Source: Thermoplasmata archaeon (GTDB taxonomy: Archaea; Thermoplasmatota; E2; DHVEG-1). From it: 7,973 bases of DNA. The notes beneath the pieces were generated by a model. That model was given only the letters and a program-made list of their open reading frames with translations. It ran no database searches and was not told the DNA's origin. Below are positions 5,397 to 7,973 of the stretch, one piece after another (the first letter of the stretch is position 1; each line of letters starts with the position of its first letter). Made by a program: the position numbers and the translations under genes. Where the stretch lies: positions 1-7,973 of the forward strand of contig QMTJ01000042.1 of NCBI GenBank assembly GCA_003651045.1, in the 5' to 3' direction.

Positions 5397-5506
5397 TACT
5401 TGTCTATACTTAAATAAATTTTATCTTGTAAAAATTTTTTAGTTCCCCCTTCCTTCTTAAGTTTTTTTTATAAAACTCCTTATTTTTATCTATGGAAATA
5501 AAGAAA

Positions 5507-5516
5507 GATTTAAATC
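5507..5516 (+). promoter_or_regulatory. Palindromic GATTTAAATC ahead of the 61-residue protein gene
   Basis: A perfect 10-base palindrome with a TATA-like core (ATTTAAAT). It lies about 40 bases before ATG 5553. Used as a TATA box it would put the transcript start near 5537, at the edge of the Shine-Dalgarno. An earlier TATA candidate at 5464-5475 (ttttttataaaa) would give a leader of about 55 bases, in which case the palindrome would lie inside the leader. Confidence 0.3.
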
Positions 5517-5536
5517 ATAAGATATGTATTCCTGTT

Positions 5537-5544
5537 AAGGAGGT
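5537..5544 (+). promoter_or_regulatory. Strong Shine-Dalgarno AAGGAGGT
   Basis: AAGGAGGT is complementary to the 3' end of 16S rRNA and ends 8 bases before ATG 5553. It is the strongest ribosome binding site in the window. It fixes the start of the small gene and suggests high expression. Confidence 0.75.
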
Positions 5545-5552
5545 AAAAACTT

Positions 5553-5738
5553 ATGGCATATACCCATGAAGGTTGGACACTATATTGTAGAGATGTAAGA
5601 TTGAAAGGTGGAAAGAACCAGAGAATCTATTTCTTCAGTAAAAGAACACCAAAGAGTGGAACACCCTGTGATAAACCTGACAACTATACCGTTGGTATAA
5701 ATAAAAGAACTGGTCTTCCATATTTGAAAAAGAAGTAA
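5553..5738 (+). CDS. Small basic conserved-looking protein, unknown function
   Basis: 61 residues, rich in Lys and Arg. It has a compact, motif-like sequence: WTLYCRDVRLKGG (8-20), RIYFFSKRTPKSGTPCD (24-40) and VGINKRTGLPYLKKK (47-61). The two Cys (12 and 39), the Gly/Pro turns and aromatic strands suggest a small beta fold. The Lys-rich tail fits nucleic-acid or ribosome binding. The block KSGTPCD...VGxNKRTGLPYLKK resembles small archaeal/bacterial hypothetical proteins I have seen, but I cannot name the family. There is no signal peptide. A near-ideal Shine-Dalgarno 8 bases before the ATG and a private promoter region and terminator indicate a single-gene, probably highly expressed unit. 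It stands between the divergently transcribed RAM-transporter operon and the convergent C25 peptidase gene. Confidence 0.85.
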   Translation: MAYTHEGWTLYCRDVRLKGGKNQRIYFFSKRTPKSGTPCDKPDNYTVGINKRTGLPYLKKK

Positions 5739-5795
5739 AAAAAATTGTTTTTTTGTTTTTCTTTCTCTTTTTTACTTCTTTTTTTATTTTTTTTA
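5737..5795. terminator. Bidirectional T-tract terminator between converging genes
   Basis: On the plus strand, T runs at 5748-5754 and repeatedly to 5795 follow the 61-residue protein gene. On the minus strand, the A8 at 5737-5744 supplies a T8 downstream of the C25 peptidase stop (5805-5807). No stem-loop is needed or evident. Confidence 0.55.
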
Positions 5796-5804
5796 AACAA
5801 CCTT

Positions 5805-7853
5805 TTAATTTTTAATTATTGAAACATTAAATTTTACTGCTGATGTTGTTTGATTGTATCCACCTATTTTGAGACTAGGGTCACCGAATAGTACCCATTG
5901 TTGTACCATTTTTACATCCATCTTTGCATTATCACCTAGAAATTTATGTAGATACTCGGTTAACGTCTGCCCATGGTTTTCACCAAGTACATCCCTGTGC
6001 TCTATTCCATATAGCTCAAGAAACCGAAGTTCAAGCCATCCATCAAGAACTTCTAAGTAATCAGGTATTGAATTGTTATCCTGGTCACCATCACCATGTG
6101 TTCCAAGACCTGTGTTAGCAATTGTAGCAATAGCTCCACCATTAGGTTTACTAGTTAGCCACCAACTCCAACAGTTAGGAACCCATTCTCCATACCAGAA
6201 CTCTCCTAGATTGCCCTTTTTATTGCTGAAATAATGTAAACCATCTTTTTTAATACCTTTTATGATGTTAAACATTGTTACATCAAACTGTCCGTTATGA
6301 CAACCTCCAACAACTACGATAGGTAGTTTGTCATGGTTTCTAAGGAAAACCATGTCAGAGACTTTATATCCAGTAACCCATTTTGTGCCATTGGGAGGAT
6401 AGTGAGTACTCCATGACATAGGGTTTCCATGCCCGCAGAAATAAGCGAAACCTGCACCCTGGTCAAGTGCTTTGTTCACAGTTTTTCGGTTGATATCCTC
6501 TCCCTCACGCGCGTACACCCGTACAGGAGTGAAACCAGGCATTTTTTCAATTGCTAACTCTGATATCAACTCTCCTTCATTGTAATGATTAGTATCATTA
6601 TATGAATCACCTGCCACCAGAAGCAGGTTGTTAAACCATTTTTCATCTGTTAACTTTCTTTTTTCATAGTTGATTATTTTTTTAACCATGATTTTAACTT
6701 CAAACAGGTTTCTACATGGCAACCGTCCAAGGTATACATCAGGATAAAGATCCATTTCTTCCTTATATGATTCATTCCAGGTGCTGAAAATATTATCGTT
6801 GTTCGAATCCCAACTGCTAAATCCTCCTTCACTGTCATAGATATCAGCATAATATAGATCACTTAGGAATGACTTCTCAGCGTATTCCTGCTCCTCAAGA
6901 GGTACAACATGACTGTACCTTACAGGTGTATCCCAAAAAGAGGTTTGACCTCTGATGCCACCAACAAGAAGAACGTATTTTACACCCCAGTTTTCAACAG
7001 CATTTTTTATGAAGTATTTGATTTTTTCAGGTTTATCACGACCATGCCAGTACATTTTATCATAGACTTCATCTAACGTAACAACTTTTGTTCTAACAAA
7101 ATGTTTGTTTTTATGATAAACAAGTGGTTTAAGCGAGTTAGTGAACTTTGATGGAGTTAAAATCAATAAATCATAACAGGATGTATCTTTCAAAACTGGT
7201 TCAGCTGGTTCTATATAGCTAATATTTACTGTGATTGTTTTGATAAACTGTAATTGATCAACAACTGGGAAATATCTGACGGGGTAAACTCTTAAAACTA
7301 AAAACGTGGTATGATTTCCATATGATAAACCCCCGCCTTTGTGGTAATACACCCAGTCAGTTGGGTAAGGATTAGAGCTATTGTACACGTCTTCATCCAT
7401 GCCATTAATTCTAAGAAGAGGAGAATATATACTATCAGATGAACATTTACCAAAAGAGAGTTTACCTGGTAAATCAATGACTTCTGGTGGAGAATGCCTA
7501 TATCTAACATCAAGTATCTTAGTGCCAAAGGGAAACTTGAAAACTGAGAAATTAACAGGTAACACTGGTTCACCAGGTTGAACCATGTTATGATTTGTTT
7601 CATTGACACGAACTACTATGTACTCGGTTTGGGAGTTATTATAGAGTGTTATCTCAGGGTTTGAAAAATTAAAAGATACCTCGATATATTTAACTTCTCC
7701 ATACTCATACTCATCTAAAGACTTTAAAGTGTTTAGATTTGATTCTTTGATTTGTGAAGCTAAAGCAGTAAAGCAACTAGATATAGTGAGTAATATGATA
7801 AAACCAGTAGCTGCTATTTTTTTAAAATAAAATTTATTCCTCTTCCATTTCAT
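5805..7853 (-). CDS. Secreted C25 (gingipain-type) cysteine peptidase
   Basis: 682 residues. Residues 1-32 form a Sec signal peptide: a Lys/Arg-rich start, a hydrophobic core about 14-30 and an ALA-S cleavage site. Residues 33 to about 225 are a beta-rich propeptide-like region. The Peptidase_C25 domain runs from CYDLLILTPSKF (226-237) to FGDPSLKIGG (656-665). His475 in YFCGHGN (471-477) and Cys518 in VVVGGCHNGQFD (513-524) are the expected catalytic pair, and VYLGRLPCRN (373-382) is a family landmark. Two Asp/Asn-rich loops, DSNNDNI (349-355) and DGDQDNNSIPD (588-598), look like calcium sites. There are 13 Asn-x-Ser/Thr sequons, fitting N-glycosylation outside the cell. Unlike gingipains it ends 17 residues after the peptidase domain, with no Ig-like, PKD, sorting or membrane anchor domain, so it is probably released. 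Likely role: degradation of external protein. The TATA box lies about 26 bases before the ATG, implying a leaderless mRNA. Confidence 0.92.
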   Translation of the reverse strand: MKWKRNKFYFKKIAATGFIILLTISSCFTALASQIKESNLNTLKSLDEYEYGEVKYIEVSFNFSNPEITLYNNSQTEYIVVRVNETNHNMVQPGEPVLPVNFSVFKFPFGTKILDVRYRHSPPEVIDLPGKLSFGKCSSDSIYSPLLRINGMDEDVYNSSNPYPTDWVYYHKGGGLSYGNHTTFLVLRVYPVRYFPVVDQLQFIKTITVNISYIEPAEPVLKDTSCYDLLILTPSKFTNSLKPLVYHKNKHFVRTKVVTLDEVYDKMYWHGRDKPEKIKYFIKNAVENWGVKYVLLVGGIRGQTSFWDTPVRYSHVVPLEEQEYAEKSFLSDLYYADIYDSEGGFSSWDSNNDNIFSTWNESYKEEMDLYPDVYLGRLPCRNLFEVKIMVKKIINYEKRKLTDEKWFNNLLLVAGDSYNDTNHYNEGELISELAIEKMPGFTPVRVYAREGEDINRKTVNKALDQGAGFAYFCGHGNPMSWSTHYPPNGTKWVTGYKVSDMVFLRNHDKLPIVVVGGCHNGQFDVTMFNIIKGIKKDGLHYFSNKKGNLGEFWYGEWVPNCWSWWLTSKPNGGAIATIANTGLGTHGDGDQDNNSIPDYLEVLDGWLELRFLELYGIEHRDVLGENHGQTLTEYLHKFLGDNAKMDVKMVQQWVLFGDPSLKIGGYNQTTSAVKFNVSIIKN

Positions 7854-7871
7854 AACATTAATTTATAGTTA

Positions 7872-7885
7872 TTTATATATTTAAA
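7872..7885 (-). promoter_or_regulatory. TATA box of the C25 peptidase gene (leaderless)
   Basis: The block TTTATATATTTAAA reads as a strong TATA element on the minus strand (TTTAAATATATAAA). Its centre is about 26 bases before the A of the ATG at 7853, so transcription should start at or next to the start codon. No Shine-Dalgarno is present. Being nearly symmetric, it could also fire to the right. Confidence 0.55.
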
Positions 7886-7931
7886 TGTATTCTTTTCTCT
7901 TTTTCAATAGAATAGGTGATATAATGTTTTT

Positions 7932-7973
7932 TTATTTTACTTTTTTATCTTTTTCATTTAACCATAGACCAAT
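7932..7973 (-). CDS. Possible C-terminal tail of a gene entering from the right edge
   Basis: Read leftward from the window edge, one frame gives IGLWLNEKDKKVK and then TAA (7932-7934). The charged ending is typical of a protein C terminus. Only 13 codons are visible, no T-tract follows on that strand, and a competing rightward frame from ATG 7924 is also open to the edge, so this is a weak call. Confidence 0.22.
   Translation of the reverse strand: MGLWLNEKDKKVK

Noticed and set aside
5854..7609. Several open frames on both strands within the C25 peptidase gene
   Set aside because: The reading frame with the signal peptide, catalytic His and Cys and the FGDPSLKIGG end is unambiguous. The others are shadows of it.
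7740..7853. Lipoprotein signal (ISSC, Cys27) in the C25 peptidase
   Set aside because: The Cys lies inside the hydrophobic core and before a better signal peptidase I site (ALA at 30-32). The lipobox has Ser at -1 and Ile at -3, which is weak. Not excluded, but not preferred.
1..7973. CRISPR array, transposon ends, tRNA or rRNA genes
   Set aside because: No regularly spaced direct repeats, no terminal inverted repeats beside a transposase, and no tRNA- or rRNA-like conserved segments were seen on either strand by eye.

Overview
The window looks archaeal and is very AT-rich. Supporting signs are TATA-like boxes about 25-40 bases ahead of several starts, T-tract rather than hairpin terminators, Shine-Dalgarno cores of the GGAGGTGA type, and archaeal families (DUF357, S-adenosylmethionine (SAM) hydroxide adenosyltransferase, stand-alone Lrp-type RAM domain). 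A secreted gingipain-like C25 peptidase in an AT-rich euryarchaeal background suggests a sediment Thermoplasmatota-type lineage such as Marine Benthic Group D. That placement is inference only. There are no rRNA or tRNA genes, CRISPR arrays, insertion sequences or phage genes, so this reads as ordinary chromosome.

Layout, left to right. Bases 2-76 hold the last codons of an unidentified plus-strand gene, followed by T-rich termination and promoter sequence. A DUF357 gene (249-485, +) runs tail to tail into a SAM hydroxide adenosyltransferase gene (482-1276, -). The latter appears to start at an ATT codon behind a strong Shine-Dalgarno. Divergent from it is a two-CxxC zinc-ribbon protein (1431-1826, +). 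A 28-codon basic mini-gene (1925-2011, +) with its own TATA box converges on a winged-helix regulator gene (2008-2319, -). That regulator is the second gene of an operon led by purF (2324-3754, -). Next on the minus strand are a DMT/EamA-type ten-helix membrane protein fused to a C-terminal Lrp/AsnC-type RAM domain (3862-5103) and, just upstream with an ATGA overlap, a stand-alone RAM-domain protein (5100-5339). A 61-residue basic protein with a near-perfect Shine-Dalgarno (5553-5738, +) converges on a large secreted C25 peptidase gene (5805-7853, -), which appears to be leaderless. The last 120 bases hold that promoter and at most a scrap of another gene.

How the genes may work together. The stand-alone RAM protein and the RAM-tailed transporter almost certainly form one functional unit, which I read as an amino-acid-sensing transporter pair. 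It is the most unusual thing here. PurF, at the committed step of purine synthesis, is co-transcribed with a DNA-binding protein that could regulate it or amino-acid/nucleotide genes elsewhere. The SAM hydrolase releases adenosine and methionine, so purine and amino-acid themes recur, but nothing in the sequence ties these units together. The C25 peptidase points to extracellular protein degradation, which would fit a lifestyle based on amino-acid uptake and handling.
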